From positions 62,001-126,000 of the forward strand of contig OZ219931.1 in the NCBI GenBank assembly GCA_964291465.2: a stretch of 64,000 nucleotides of DNA, given 5' to 3'. Positions 41,324 through 49,556 of this stretch are shown here, in pieces; position 1 is the stretch's first letter, and the number at the start of each line of letters is the position of its first letter. Origin of the DNA: JAGWBJ01 sp964291465. GTDB lineage: Bacteria; Chloroflexota; Dehalococcoidia; Lucifugimonadales; JAGWBF01. The notes under the pieces are model-generated. The model was not told the origin of the DNA. It ran no database searches and saw nothing but the letters and a program-made list of their open reading frames with translations. The position numbers and the translations under genes are program-made.

Positions 41324-42310
41324 CTAGTAGTCGTCCTTCTGGTAGACCTGCAGGCGGTTGCGGTTGCTGTCCAGGATGATGACCCGGCCGTCGTCGTCGA
41401 TGGCCACGGCCTTGGGCCGCCACAGGTTCCGTTCGTCGGAGAAGTCCCTCATCAGGTTCCGCTGCCGTATCATGTCCGGATTGGCCTTCAGCTTCTCCCA
41501 GGCCCACTTGGACATGCCCGCGTCCCCCGTGAAGGTGGTCACGTGGCGGCCGTCGGGGGTCAGCACCTGCACCCGGTTGTTGTGCCAGTCGGCCACGTAT
41601 ATGTCCCCGTACTTGTCCACCGCGACCCCGGTGGGGCGGTTGAACTGCCCGGTGCCGTCCCCGCTGGAGCCGAACTCCGCCAGGAACTCGCCGTCGGGAG
41701 TGAACTTCTGGACCCTGTCGTTGCGCCAGTCGGCCACGTAGATGTCACCCCGGGAGTCGATGGTCAGTCCCCAGGGCAGGTTGAGCTGGCCTTCGCCGTT
41801 CCCCTCCTCGCCCCACTTGGCCAGGAAGCCCCCGTTCCTGGTGAACTTCTGGACGCGGTTGTTGGCGCTGTCCACGACGTAGGCGTTGTCCTCGGCGTCG
41901 AACCGGATGCCCGAGGGCTTGTTCAGCTCGCCGTCGCCCGAGCCGTGCACCCCCCACTTGGCCAGGAAGGCGCCGTCCTTGTCGAAGACGGAGACGCGGT
42001 TGAGCCAGTCGTCGGTGACGTACACGTTTTGCTGGCTGTCCAGGGCTATGGAGGTGGGCCAGAAGAGGTCGCCGTCCCCGTCGCCGAACTGGGAGAACTG
42101 GCCCAGGTAGTCCTCGTCGAGGTTCAGCATGGTGACCCGCACCCCGTCGGGCCTCCACTCCCAGCACCGGTTGACCACGTAGATGGTGCCGTCGGGGGCT
42201 AGGGCCAGGTCCATGGGCTGGCGGAACCCCGTCCCTGCGAACTCGAAACGCCCCACCGTGCGGTCGTAGTGGAACGACCGGTTGGTTATGCCGAAGAAAA
42301 CGGCGCTCAT
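41324..42310 (-). CDS. NHL-repeat beta-propeller protein
   Basis: 328 residues made of about six NHL blades, each with the pattern PxGIxxD..G.IYVADxxNxRVQxFxxxG (for example NRPTGVAVDKYGDIYVADWHNNRVQV). No signal sequence or membrane helix. Such propellers bind proteins, nucleic acid or sugars; some are peptidylglycine lyase-like, but catalytic residues of that enzyme are not seen. It lies downstream of the DUF1501/DUF1800 pair, 136 bp away, on the same strand. Confidence 0.85.
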   Translation of the reverse strand: MSAVFFGITNRSFHYDRTVGRFEFAGTGFRQPMDLALAPDGTIYVVNRCWEWRPDGVRVTMLNLDEDYLGQFSQFGDGDGDLFWPTSIALDSQQNVYVTDDWLNRVSVFDKDGAFLAKWGVHGSGDGELNKPSGIRFDAEDNAYVVDSANNRVQKFTRNGGFLAKWGEEGNGEGQLNLPWGLTIDSRGDIYVADWRNDRVQKFTPDGEFLAEFGSSGDGTGQFNRPTGVAVDKYGDIYVADWHNNRVQVLTPDGRHVTTFTGDAGMSKWAWEKLKANPDMIRQRNLMRDFSDERNLWRPKAVAIDDDGRVIILDSNRNRLQVYQKDDY

Positions 42311-42446
42311 CGTATCCTCGCAACTCCTCGTCGACTGCGGGCCTCGTCCGGCGGTCTCGCCAGTCGCGTGCCGGGTCCAGGCCCGGTGAGCCGGACCGCT
42401 GGGGACCGCCCCGGGGCCTCCCGGGCCCGCACGCCCCGCGTGGCGC

Positions 42447-43583
42447 CTAGAGGAAGTCCATCTGCTCGAAGGTGCCGCCCACGATGGGGGCCGGGTCCAG
42501 GCCGATCCACCTCTCCAGCATGGTGGCGTAGACGCTGCGGAAGTCCACGGTGTGCAGCAGGTCTCCGCCGTCCTCCAGGTCGCCTTCGTTCAGGGAGGGG
42601 TACTCGCCGTAGAGGCCGCCCTTGACCTCGTCGCCTATGACGAAGCACACGCTGCCGGTGCCGTGGTCGGTCCCGCCCCCGTTGTCACGGGCGCGGCGCC
42701 CGAACTCGCTGAACAGCAGCAGGATGACCTCGTCGCCCTGGTTGTGCTCCCTGAGGTCGTCGTAGAAGTCCGAGACGGACTCGGACACCTGCCGCCACAG
42801 TCTGGCGTGGTCCCCGGCCTCGTTGGCGTGGGTATCGAAGGCGTTGTAGGGGGAGGTGGTGTACAGCACCCTGGTCCCCAGCTCGGCGAGATGCACCTGC
42901 GCGATGCCCCGCATGCTCTGGCCCATGGCGTAGTTGCCGTACTCCACGCTGGAGGAGTACCGCTCGGGGGCCACCTTCAATATGTCGGCCCCCTTCAGGG
43001 CCGCCCGTCCCGTCTCCCAGATGTAGTCCATCACCGGCCCCGACCCTATGGCCGGCGCGTACATCCTGGAGAACACCTCCAGGGCCTGGTTCCGGTCGTC
43101 CTCGCCGGATATCCCGGTCAGCAGCCCGTAGGTTTCCAGGTTGCCCACCGAGGCCACGGGCACCGCGGGGCATACCAGCGCCCTGGGCAGGCCCCGTCCG
43201 AAGTTGACCCCCGTGAGGACGTTCTCCGTGTTGGGGTCCAGCTCTCGTATGGCCCGGCCCAGCCATCCCTCGTCGCCGATCCTATCGGGCTCGCAGGTGT
43301 GCCAGATATCCATCGACCGGAAGTGGGAGCGGCTGGGGTTGGGGTACCCGACCCCCTGGATTATCGCCATGTTTCCCTGGTCGTAGATGTCCTTCAGCTC
43401 GGTCATGCTGGGGTGAAGCCCGACCTCGTCGTCGATCCTCAGCACCTGGTCTTCCGATATCCCGAGGGTGGGCCTGTAATCGTAGTAGTTGGAGTTCGTG
43501 TAGGGTATCAGGGTGTTCAGACCGTCGTTGCCCCCGGACAGCGACAGGACCACGATCACCCGCTCCCTTCCATTGGACGCCAT
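42447..43583 (-). CDS. DUF1501 family protein
   Basis: 378 residues of the DUF1501 (PF07394) sulfatase/phosphatase-like fold: starts with RVIVVLSLSGGNDGLNTLIPY, includes a Ser/His-rich GVGYPNPSRSHFRSMDIWH and the late segment FSEFGRRARDNGGGTDHGTG, the metal-site block of the alkaline-phosphatase superfamily. No Tat or Sec signal is seen, though many relatives carry one. ATG 43583 has AGGAGG seven bases upstream. Always coupled with DUF1800 genes; the pair is inferred to act on large biopolymers, without an established reaction. Confidence 0.88.
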   Translation of the reverse strand: MASNGRERVIVVLSLSGGNDGLNTLIPYTNSNYYDYRPTLGISEDQVLRIDDEVGLHPSMTELKDIYDQGNMAIIQGVGYPNPSRSHFRSMDIWHTCEPDRIGDEGWLGRAIRELDPNTENVLTGVNFGRGLPRALVCPAVPVASVGNLETYGLLTGISGEDDRNQALEVFSRMYAPAIGSGPVMDYIWETGRAALKGADILKVAPERYSSSVEYGNYAMGQSMRGIAQVHLAELGTRVLYTTSPYNAFDTHANEAGDHARLWRQVSESVSDFYDDLREHNQGDEVILLLFSEFGRRARDNGGGTDHGTGSVCFVIGDEVKGGLYGEYPSLNEGDLEDGGDLLHTVDFRSVYATMLERWIGLDPAPIVGGTFEQMDFL

Positions 43584-43604
43584 GGGCACTCCTCCTTTCC
43601 GGAC

Positions 43605-45023
43605 CTATGCGTACTGGTACTCGGCCGTGGCTACGATAAGCTGCAGCATCTCCGTCACCCGGCGGGCGAAGGCGCTGCGCTCTTCTTCGGTGCCTCTCCG
43701 CAGCTCCCCGCCGCCGGCGGCGTGGTCGATGAGGGAGCCGCGGGTCTTCTCGGCAACGTCCAGGGGCCCCATGAGGTCCAGGCAGCCGTCCACGAACTCC
43801 GCCGGGGACATGCTCGAGGAGCCCTCGCTCATGCGGTGTACGATGAGCTTGACGCCGGGCAGGGACTGGTTGCCCACCTGGTCCGCCACGAAGTTGATGC
43901 GCTCCACCAGCGTGCCGCTGTCGATCCACTCCCTGCCGGTGTGCCACCCTTCGACGGTGGGCGGGTTCAGCAGGTCCTGACCCATGAAGGTCGTCTCCTG
44001 CATGATGGGGTAGAGCCCCGGCTTTATCTCCTGGTGGTCCTGTACCAGGCGCATGGTGCCGACCACCACGTCCGCCGGGCTCTTCATCTTGGTGAACCGC
44101 GCCTCCTTGAAGAAGTCCGAGTTGAACAGGGTGCGCAGCACGGACCGGATGTCGGCGTCGTTTTCCGCGAAGGAGCTCTCCAGGATGCGAATGGCCTCCA
44201 TGTCCCGGGGAGGGGTGTCCTTCCAGGCGGGCACCTGGGGCTCGTCGGCCACGAAGAAGTTGTACAGGTGCCGGGAGACGAACCGGGCGGTGGCGGGCTG
44301 GCGCATGATGATCTCGATGATGTCCATCCCGTTCCAGCGGCCCGTCTCCCCCAGGAAGGTCTTCTCGCCGTCGTCGTGGTCGGCGGGGTCGTAGCGGAAC
44401 TTCCAGGCGCTGCGCCCGTAGGGGAAGACGGGCGGGGTGGGCTCCAGGTTCCAACCCGTAAAGGCGCGGGAGGCGGCCTTTACGTCGTCCTCGGTGTAGT
44501 TGGGCCGTCCGTCCATCCCCACGCCCATGGAGAAGAGCTCCAGCAGCTCCCGGCCGTAGTTCTCGTTGATGGTGCCCTTGTGGTTGTCCACGTTATCCAG
44601 AAAGTAGACCATGGCCGGGTCCCGGGACAACTCCATGAGCAGGTTCCCGAAATTCCCCATGCCGCAACGCCGGAACAGGTCTATGTGGGAGGTCATCACC
44701 GGGCCGTTGTCCACCTTGGCGTAGCCGGTGCACAGTATTCCGTGCCAGAAGAGGGCTATCTTCTCCTGGAGGGGGCGTTTCGTGGAGACCATCCTTTGCA
44801 TCCAGAGCTGCTGGTTGGACTCTATTGCCGCCAGCTCCACGAACTCGGGCAGGTACCGCTCGAGCAGGTCCTCCTCCACGTCGGGGACCCGCTCCGGGTG
44901 TATCAGCTCCTCCACGGTGGCCTCGTAGCCCCTGGCCACCCGCGCCTCCAGCTCGTCGCGGCCGGCACCGAACCCGGCCCGCCGCATCAGGTGTGCCATC
45001 AGGGCTATGTCGTTGTCCGCCAT
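43605..45023 (-). CDS. DUF1800 family protein
   Basis: 472 residues of DUF1800 (PF08811): begins LMAHLMRRAGFGAGRDELEA, then LQEKIALFWHGILCTG, ENYGRELLELFSMGVG, AFTGWNLEPTPP, and LYNFFVADEP and NPPTVEGWHTGREW near the C-terminus. No export signal. Directly upstream of the DUF1501 gene with a 21-bp spacing, one operon driven by the promoter at 45101-45130. Function unknown. Confidence 0.9.
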   Translation of the reverse strand: MADNDIALMAHLMRRAGFGAGRDELEARVARGYEATVEELIHPERVPDVEEDLLERYLPEFVELAAIESNQQLWMQRMVSTKRPLQEKIALFWHGILCTGYAKVDNGPVMTSHIDLFRRCGMGNFGNLLMELSRDPAMVYFLDNVDNHKGTINENYGRELLELFSMGVGMDGRPNYTEDDVKAASRAFTGWNLEPTPPVFPYGRSAWKFRYDPADHDDGEKTFLGETGRWNGMDIIEIIMRQPATARFVSRHLYNFFVADEPQVPAWKDTPPRDMEAIRILESSFAENDADIRSVLRTLFNSDFFKEARFTKMKSPADVVVGTMRLVQDHQEIKPGLYPIMQETTFMGQDLLNPPTVEGWHTGREWIDSGTLVERINFVADQVGNQSLPGVKLIVHRMSEGSSSMSPAEFVDGCLDLMGPLDVAEKTRGSLIDHAAGGGELRRGTEEERSAFARRVTEMLQLIVATAEYQYA

Positions 45024-45060
45024 GGGCGCCTCTTTCGTCGGGGTGTGGCGGTGTGCATAT

Positions 45061-45080
45061 GCGCCGCTGGCCGGCGGCGC
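45061..45080 (-). promoter_or_regulatory. Leader hairpin of the DUF1800-DUF1501 operon
   Basis: GCGCCGC, 6-nt loop, GCGGCGC lies between the predicted +1 (about 45094) and the ATG 45023. It may stabilise the leader or act in attenuation; no T-run follows. Confidence 0.4.
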
Positions 45081-45100
45081 AATTCGCGATAATGACTATT

Positions 45101-45130
45101 ACACTAACCGTTTCCCCGTGGCATTGTCAA
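45101..45130 (-). promoter_or_regulatory. Promoter of the DUF1800-DUF1501 operon
   Basis: Minus strand: TTGACA (45130-45125), 18-bp spacer, TAGTGT (45106-45101), leader about 70 nt. Confidence 0.7.
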
Positions 45131-45195
45131 TGGCGAATACGAGGCGGAAACCTCGGCCGCGCCGACGCCTTGCGGTCTCGTAAGCACCCCCGGGG

Positions 45196-45591
45196 CTACC
45201 ACTTCATCGTGCTGGAGTCCGTCAGATGGATCCGGGTGCCGTTGGTGCAGGAGGTGTCGAAGAAGATGAGCCGGTAGCCTGCCGCGTTGATCCAGGGCTG
45301 CTCCGTCGCGAACTTGTAGCCCCGGGCCTTGTAGTCTGCCACCACCTTGTCCAGGTCCGGCAGGAAGTAGCCCATGTGATGGAACACGTGGTCGCCTCGG
45401 CCGGTGAGCTGGCTCCGGTCGGAGGGCTCGATGAGCTCGACCTCGGCCTCGCCGACGCGGACGAAGGCCAGCTTGCCCACCTCCGCCTCACCGCCTCCGA
45501 TCTTGGCGCCGCCGAAGGTCTTCTCGTACCACGCCACCGCGGCGTCGATGTCCTCCACCAGGTAGCCGGCGTGCTGGATCCGTCTGAACAT
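45196..45591 (-). CDS. Glyoxalase-fold protein (methylmalonyl-CoA epimerase-like)
   Basis: 131-residue VOC-superfamily protein: RIQHAGYLVEDIDAAVAWYEKTFG opens with the first metal His, GEAEVELIEP gives the Glu, HHMGYFLPDLD the second His, and RLIFFDTSCTNGTRIHLTD closes the second module. Length and layout fit methylmalonyl-CoA epimerase or a related lactoylglutathione-lyase-like enzyme; substrate uncertain. ATG 45591 follows AAGGAGG by eight bases. Divergent from the sugar isomerase across the triple repeat. Confidence 0.85.
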   Translation of the reverse strand: MFRRIQHAGYLVEDIDAAVAWYEKTFGGAKIGGGEAEVGKLAFVRVGEAEVELIEPSDRSQLTGRGDHVFHHMGYFLPDLDKVVADYKARGYKFATEQPWINAAGYRLIFFDTSCTNGTRIHLTDSSTMKW

Positions 45592-45660
45592 GTCGTCGTC
45601 CTCCTTGTCGTGGGGGCCCCGGCGAGGCGCTTGGAGCGCCGTAGGCCAGGGACGCCGAAA

Positions 45661-45669
45661 ATCATAACA
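45661..45669 (-). promoter_or_regulatory. Extended -10 promoter of the glyoxalase gene
   Basis: Minus strand TG-T-TATGAT (TATGAT at 45666-45661). The first repeat of the array begins about 14 bp upstream, where a -35 factor would sit. Confidence 0.5.
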
Positions 45670-45682
45670 CAGGGCCGGGCGG

Positions 45683-45739
45683 CTTGTGTTAATATCCGAC
45701 ACTTGTGCTAATACCCGACACTTGTGCTAGTATCGGACA
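45683..45739 (+). repeat. Three 19-bp tandem repeats between divergent genes (operator array)
   Basis: Units at 45683-45701, 45702-45720 and 45721-45739, each CTTGTG(T/C)TA(A/G)TA(T/C)C(C/G)GACA, head to tail without spacers. The array sits between the divergent glyoxalase and isomerase genes and overlaps the -10 region of the latter. The 19-bp pitch puts the units on nearly the same DNA face. Confidence 0.9.
45725..45733 (+). promoter_or_regulatory. Extended -10 promoter of the sugar isomerase, inside repeat 3
   Basis: TG-C-TAGTAT (TAGTAT at 45728-45733). Expected +1 near 45740, leader of 15 nt including GGGAGG. Repeat 2 carries a similar TGCTAATAC. Confidence 0.55.
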
Positions 45740-45754
45740 AAGGGAGGACTAGCC

Positions 45755-46585
45755 ATGATCCTTGGCGCCATAACCAACTCGTGGGCCGAGCAGTTGATGG
45801 ACACGGACCTGCCCCGCCTCGTGGAGCGCGCCCGCAGGCGTGGGGCCCAGCACGTCGAGCTGCGCCAGAGCTACCTGGGACAGTACGAGGCCGGCGCCGG
45901 CGACGACTGGCGGCCCGTCACCGAGAAAATGGTCCGGCTGGTGCGCACCTTTCCCCTGCTGACCTTCAACCTTGCCATCGCCTATCCGTGCCTGACCACC
46001 CCCGCGGACCCCGGGTCTCCCGTGTTCCAGGCATCCCTGGAGGCGGCCAGGGCGCTGGGCTCCTCGGGCAACCCGAGGCTGCGCATGGTGGACCCGGCCC
46101 GGTTCGATTCCCCCTGGGAGACGGCGGAGGACCTGCCCCGGGAGGCGCTGGGCGTCGCGGAGCTGGCCAGGGAGAGCGCGAGGCAGGGCGTCCGCCTCTT
46201 CATCGAGAACTCGGGCCAGCCCATCCGAAGCATGCATCTGCTGGTCCGCGAGGCCAGGGCGAGGCTGGCCCCCGGGGAGGCGGGCTATCTGGGGCTGTGC
46301 GTCGACGCCGCCAACAGCCTGCGATGCGACCCCTCCAGCGACCCCGTCGCCGAGATGGACCGCGTCCCCGGGGACGCGGTCCTGATGGTCCACTTCAAGC
46401 AGACCAGGGACGGGAAGCCGTACCCCTCGGTGGATGAGGGGGACCTGGACTTCGGCCGCCAGGTGGCGGTGATGAAGGCCAAGGGGTACGACGGCCCGGT
46501 GGTCCTGGAGATCCCCCCCGGCCAGACAGTATTCGACAGCTTCGTGGAGAGCGTCCGGTACCTCGAGGGGCTGGAAGCGGCCTGA
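45755..46585 (+). CDS. Xylose-isomerase-like TIM-barrel (sugar phosphate isomerase/epimerase)
   Basis: 276-residue AP-endonuclease-2/xylose-isomerase-like barrel: HVELRQSYLGQYE, LFIENSGQP with the metal Glu, YLGLCVDAANSL with Asp, and VLMVHFKQTRDG then VVLEIPPG with the last Glu. Such enzymes isomerise or epimerise keto-sugars or hydroxy-acids. ATG 45755 has GGGAGG upstream. Its last codons form one arm of a terminator shared with the convergent CaiB gene. Confidence 0.82.
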   Translation: MILGAITNSWAEQLMDTDLPRLVERARRRGAQHVELRQSYLGQYEAGAGDDWRPVTEKMVRLVRTFPLLTFNLAIAYPCLTTPADPGSPVFQASLEAARALGSSGNPRLRMVDPARFDSPWETAEDLPREALGVAELARESARQGVRLFIENSGQPIRSMHLLVREARARLAPGEAGYLGLCVDAANSLRCDPSSDPVAEMDRVPGDAVLMVHFKQTRDGKPYPSVDEGDLDFGRQVAVMKAKGYDGPVVLEIPPGQTVFDSFVESVRYLEGLEAA

Positions 46586-46602
46586 AGGGGGCTTCCAGCC
46601 CC
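46567..46602. terminator. Bidirectional hairpin between convergent genes
   Basis: Perfect 11-bp stem GGGGCTGGAAG (46567-46577) with CTTCCAGCCCC (46592-46602), 14-nt loop. The left arm is coding for the isomerase end; the right arm stops one base before the CaiB stop codon. No long T-run, but it serves both strands. Confidence 0.7.
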
Positions 46603-47826
46603 TTAGTACAGGACCCCTTCCTCCGTCAGCTTCTGCATCCGATCCGGCGGCATGGCTAGGACCTCGCCGAATACGTAGCCGTTGTCCTCTCCCACGTTGC
46701 TGTAGTGGCCGAGCTCCAGCGGGGTGCCGGAGAGGCGCATGGGTGAGGTCCAGCCGGTCCCGGTGCCCGGCTGCCACCGGGAGGCGGGCACTCCCCGCTC
46801 GGCGGTGTAGTAGCGCGTCTCCCGGTAGAAGCCCCGGTCCGCCAGGTGGGCGCTCTCGTGCAGGTCCCGTCCCTGGGAGACTATGCTCGCCGGGACATCC
46901 TGCGCCTGCATCGCCGCCATCACCTCCTCGGCCGGGCGTTGCCTTGTCCACTCGGCGATGAGCTCGTCCAGCTCGTCCTGGCGCTTCAGCCGATCGAAGG
47001 CGCCGGCGAACTTGGGGTCCCGGGTCCAGCCTGGGTCGCCCATGGCGCGACCCAGGCCCCGCCACTGCTCCTCGGAAAAGACGGCGATGGCGCAGTACCT
47101 GTCCTCGCCGGCGCAGGGGTAGACCCCGTGGGGAGCGGCCCGTGGGTCCCGGTTGCCCAGACGCCGGGGCAGCCGGTCGTTGAGCTGGTAGTCCAGGACC
47201 CCGGGTCCCACGGTGGCCGCGCCCGACTTGAACACCGACGACTCCATCGTCGCCCCTCTGCCCGTGCGGCGGCGGCGCATCAGGGCCCCTATCACCGCGG
47301 CCGGCTGGAACACGCCCGTGTGGTAGTCGGAGTAGGAGGAGTTGACCACGCCGGGGGGAGCCCCCGGCAGTCCCGTCTGCAGGGATACTCCCGACATGTG
47401 CTGCACCAGGATGCCGTAGGGCTTGTAGGTGTAGTAGGGACCGTGGCCCCCGAGCCCCGTCTGCCACATGATGATGATGTCCGGCCGGGTCTCCCTGACG
47501 ACGGGGAAGTCGATGCCCCACCGGTCCAGGATGTTGCGCCGGAAGTTGGTCATGAACACGTCGGAGATGGCTATCAGCTCCAGGAGGACCTCCCGGCCCC
47601 GGGGGGTGCGCACGTCGATGGTGACTCGACGCTTGCCCCGCTGGTAGTCGGGCTGGCCCGCTCCACGGGACCAGGCGGGGATGAAGGCCATCTCGTCCAG
47701 CACCTTGTTGGTCTCCACCTTCAGGACCTCGGCGCCGAGGGAGGCCAGGATGCGGCCTGCCAGGGGCAGGGCCACGTATGGCCCCAGCTCGACCACCCGC
47801 GTCCCCTCCAGCGCCCTAGCCGGCAT
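46603..47826 (-). CDS. CaiB/BaiF family CoA-transferase
   Basis: 407-residue class III CoA-transferase. N-terminal RVVELGPYVALPLAGRILASLGAEVLKVE; the usual nucleophile Asp region after NFRRNILDRWGIDFPVVRETRPDII. The central GGHGPY and C-terminal AEEVMAAMQAQDVPASIVSQ blocks are also typical. It exchanges CoA between carboxylates such as succinyl-CoA and an organic acid. It overlaps the deazaflavin reductase gene by 11 bases and sits in a three-gene minus-strand operon with another CaiB gene. Confidence 0.9.
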   Translation of the reverse strand: MPARALEGTRVVELGPYVALPLAGRILASLGAEVLKVETNKVLDEMAFIPAWSRGAGQPDYQRGKRRVTIDVRTPRGREVLLELIAISDVFMTNFRRNILDRWGIDFPVVRETRPDIIIMWQTGLGGHGPYYTYKPYGILVQHMSGVSLQTGLPGAPPGVVNSSYSDYHTGVFQPAAVIGALMRRRRTGRGATMESSVFKSGAATVGPGVLDYQLNDRLPRRLGNRDPRAAPHGVYPCAGEDRYCAIAVFSEEQWRGLGRAMGDPGWTRDPKFAGAFDRLKRQDELDELIAEWTRQRPAEEVMAAMQAQDVPASIVSQGRDLHESAHLADRGFYRETRYYTAERGVPASRWQPGTGTGWTSPMRLSGTPLELGHYSNVGEDNGYVFGEVLAMPPDRMQKLTEEGVLY

Positions 47827-48283
47827 CGCGGTCCCTTCCGCCGCCCTCCACGGGGAAGGCCACCAGCACCAGACGGTCCAGGTGGTAGAACAGGCCCATG
47901 GTGCGGCGCCCGTACTTGGCGGCGAACACGGCCGACACCCGCTGGACCTCCTCCGGGTCTTCCACCAGCCGCCCCCGGCTGCGCCAGCCCCGGGACCCCA
48001 CCCGGAGATGCGCGTCGGGGTGCGCCCTGACGTTCTTCAGCCAGTCCGACGATCGGCCCCAACCCGAGAAGCAGAGGAATGTGCCCCCCTCCCTGACGTA
48101 CCACAGGGGGGTCCGCCGCTTGGCCCCGGAAACCCGTCCGGTGGTGGTCAGTACCATGACCTTTCGCGCCAGCAGGGGGCCCAGCCCCAGCCGGTAGGCC
48201 ACCAACGCCCACTTGGCGAGACGGCTCCTCAGCCGGCTTGGGCGGAGGGGTCTATGCTCAGCTTGCAGCGGCGCCGCTCCCAT
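47816..48283 (-). CDS. Deazaflavin (F420)-dependent nitroreductase-family protein
   Basis: 155-residue split-barrel protein of the Ddn/DUF385 family (PF04075). Core: VMVLTTTGRVSGAKRRTPLWYVREGGTFLCFSGWG, then WLKNVRAHPDAHLRVG, and a C-terminal Tyr/Leu-rich strand. These proteins bind F420H2 and reduce quinones or nitro-compounds. Overlaps the CaiB gene downstream and lies 3 bp after the upstream CaiB gene, so the three are translated together. Confidence 0.9.
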   Translation of the reverse strand: MGAAPLQAEHRPLRPSRLRSRLAKWALVAYRLGLGPLLARKVMVLTTTGRVSGAKRRTPLWYVREGGTFLCFSGWGRSSDWLKNVRAHPDAHLRVGSRGWRSRGRLVEDPEEVQRVSAVFAAKYGRRTMGLFYHLDRLVLVAFPVEGGGRDRDAG

Positions 48284-48286
48284 TGA

Positions 48287-49522
48287 CTAGACCACCCCCG
48301 CAGCACGCAAAGCCCACAGCTCCTGCTTGGAGAGTCCCAGCTCTCCGCAGTACACCGCCACGTTGTCCTGTCCCGTGGCCGGCGCCGGGCGGGCGCCCAC
48401 GTCCATCTCCTCTGAGTAGATGATGCCCAGGGGGTACCGCATGGGGCCCGCCTCCGGGTGGTCGACCCGGGCCCAGAAGTCGCCGGCCTCGAGCTGCGGG
48501 TCGTCCAGCAGGTCTGCCACGTCGTATACCGGCAGGAAGACCAGGTTCCGCTTCTGTCCCTCGTGGAACAGCTCGTCGGCGGAGAAGCGCGCCGTGAAGT
48601 CCATGAACAGCGCGGTGATCACGTCGATGTGCGGGGCCCGCTCCTGGTTGCCGCCCCGGTACTCGTCGGACAGGATGGCATCGTTGCCCGTCGTCTCGTG
48701 TATCCACTCCGCCAGGGTGTCCCACTCCCTGGGGGTGATTACGCCGGCCGCGATCCAGCCGTCCCGGCAGGGATACGCCCCGAGGGGGATCACCAGGGTG
48801 GAGTTGGTGCCGACCCGGGTCACGTTCTCGCCCCGTTGCATCCATGCCAGGGCAGGGTGGGCGTCGGAGTAGTAGGTGATGAGGGACTCCTGGACCGACA
48901 CGCCAATGTGCTGGCCCTGCCCCGAGCCGCCGTCCCGGTGGTACAGGGCGGCGAGAATGCCCACGGCGGCGTACTGGGCCCCGGCAAACTGGGACTGCTC
49001 GTTCCCCTGCCGCAGCGGGGGCTCGTCGGGCTCGCCGGTGATCTGCATGTACCCGCTGGCGGCCATGGCCACCAGGTCCGAGGACGCGTAGTCCCTCCAG
49101 GGGCCCGTCTGGCCGAAGGGGGTGATGGAGGCCATGACGATCCCGGGGTTGACCCCCTTCAGGGAGGAGTAGCCCAGTCCCAGGCCCTCCATGTATCCCG
49201 CCGGAAAGGTCTCCACCACCACGTCGGCGGTCTCCACCAGCCTGAGAAACAGCCCCCGGCCGGTGGCCGACTCCAGGTCCAGGGTGATGGAGCGCTTGTT
49301 GGTGTTGTGCAGGAGGAAGTAGGAGCTCTTCTCCGGGTGGGGGACGTCCTCCGGAAAGGGGCCCCTGCCCCTGGACGGGTCGCCCCCTGGGGGCTCGATC
49401 CTGATCACCTCTGCGCCGTAGTCCGCCAGAAACCTGGTGCAGAACACGCCCTTCTCGTCGGCCAGGTCCAGCACCCTGTAGGGCGGCACCAGGGTATCTC
49501 GACGTTCTGGGTGCTCTGGCAT
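48287..49522 (-). CDS. CaiB/BaiF family CoA-transferase (second copy)
   Basis: 411-residue class III CoA-transferase, related to but distinct from the 46603 copy. Landmarks: RVLDLADEKGVFCTRFLADYGAEVIRIEPP, GDPSRGRGPFP, YFLLHNTNKRSITLDL and VEAADVVVETF-like LVETADVVVETFPAG. The pairing of two CaiB genes fits a heteromeric or two-substrate transferase, as in some mesaconyl/succinyl transferases. First gene of the operon. No clear promoter was seen in the 34-bp gap to the oxidase gene upstream. Confidence 0.9.
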   Translation of the reverse strand: MPEHPERRDTLVPPYRVLDLADEKGVFCTRFLADYGAEVIRIEPPGGDPSRGRGPFPEDVPHPEKSSYFLLHNTNKRSITLDLESATGRGLFLRLVETADVVVETFPAGYMEGLGLGYSSLKGVNPGIVMASITPFGQTGPWRDYASSDLVAMAASGYMQITGEPDEPPLRQGNEQSQFAGAQYAAVGILAALYHRDGGSGQGQHIGVSVQESLITYYSDAHPALAWMQRGENVTRVGTNSTLVIPLGAYPCRDGWIAAGVITPREWDTLAEWIHETTGNDAILSDEYRGGNQERAPHIDVITALFMDFTARFSADELFHEGQKRNLVFLPVYDVADLLDDPQLEAGDFWARVDHPEAGPMRYPLGIIYSEEMDVGARPAPATGQDNVAVYCGELGLSKQELWALRAAGVV

Positions 49523-49556
49523 CTACGCTATTCCTTGTACCGTTACTGGGGGCCCG

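Noticed and set aside
45683..45739. CRISPR array
   Set aside because: Units are contiguous without spacers and no cas genes are nearby.
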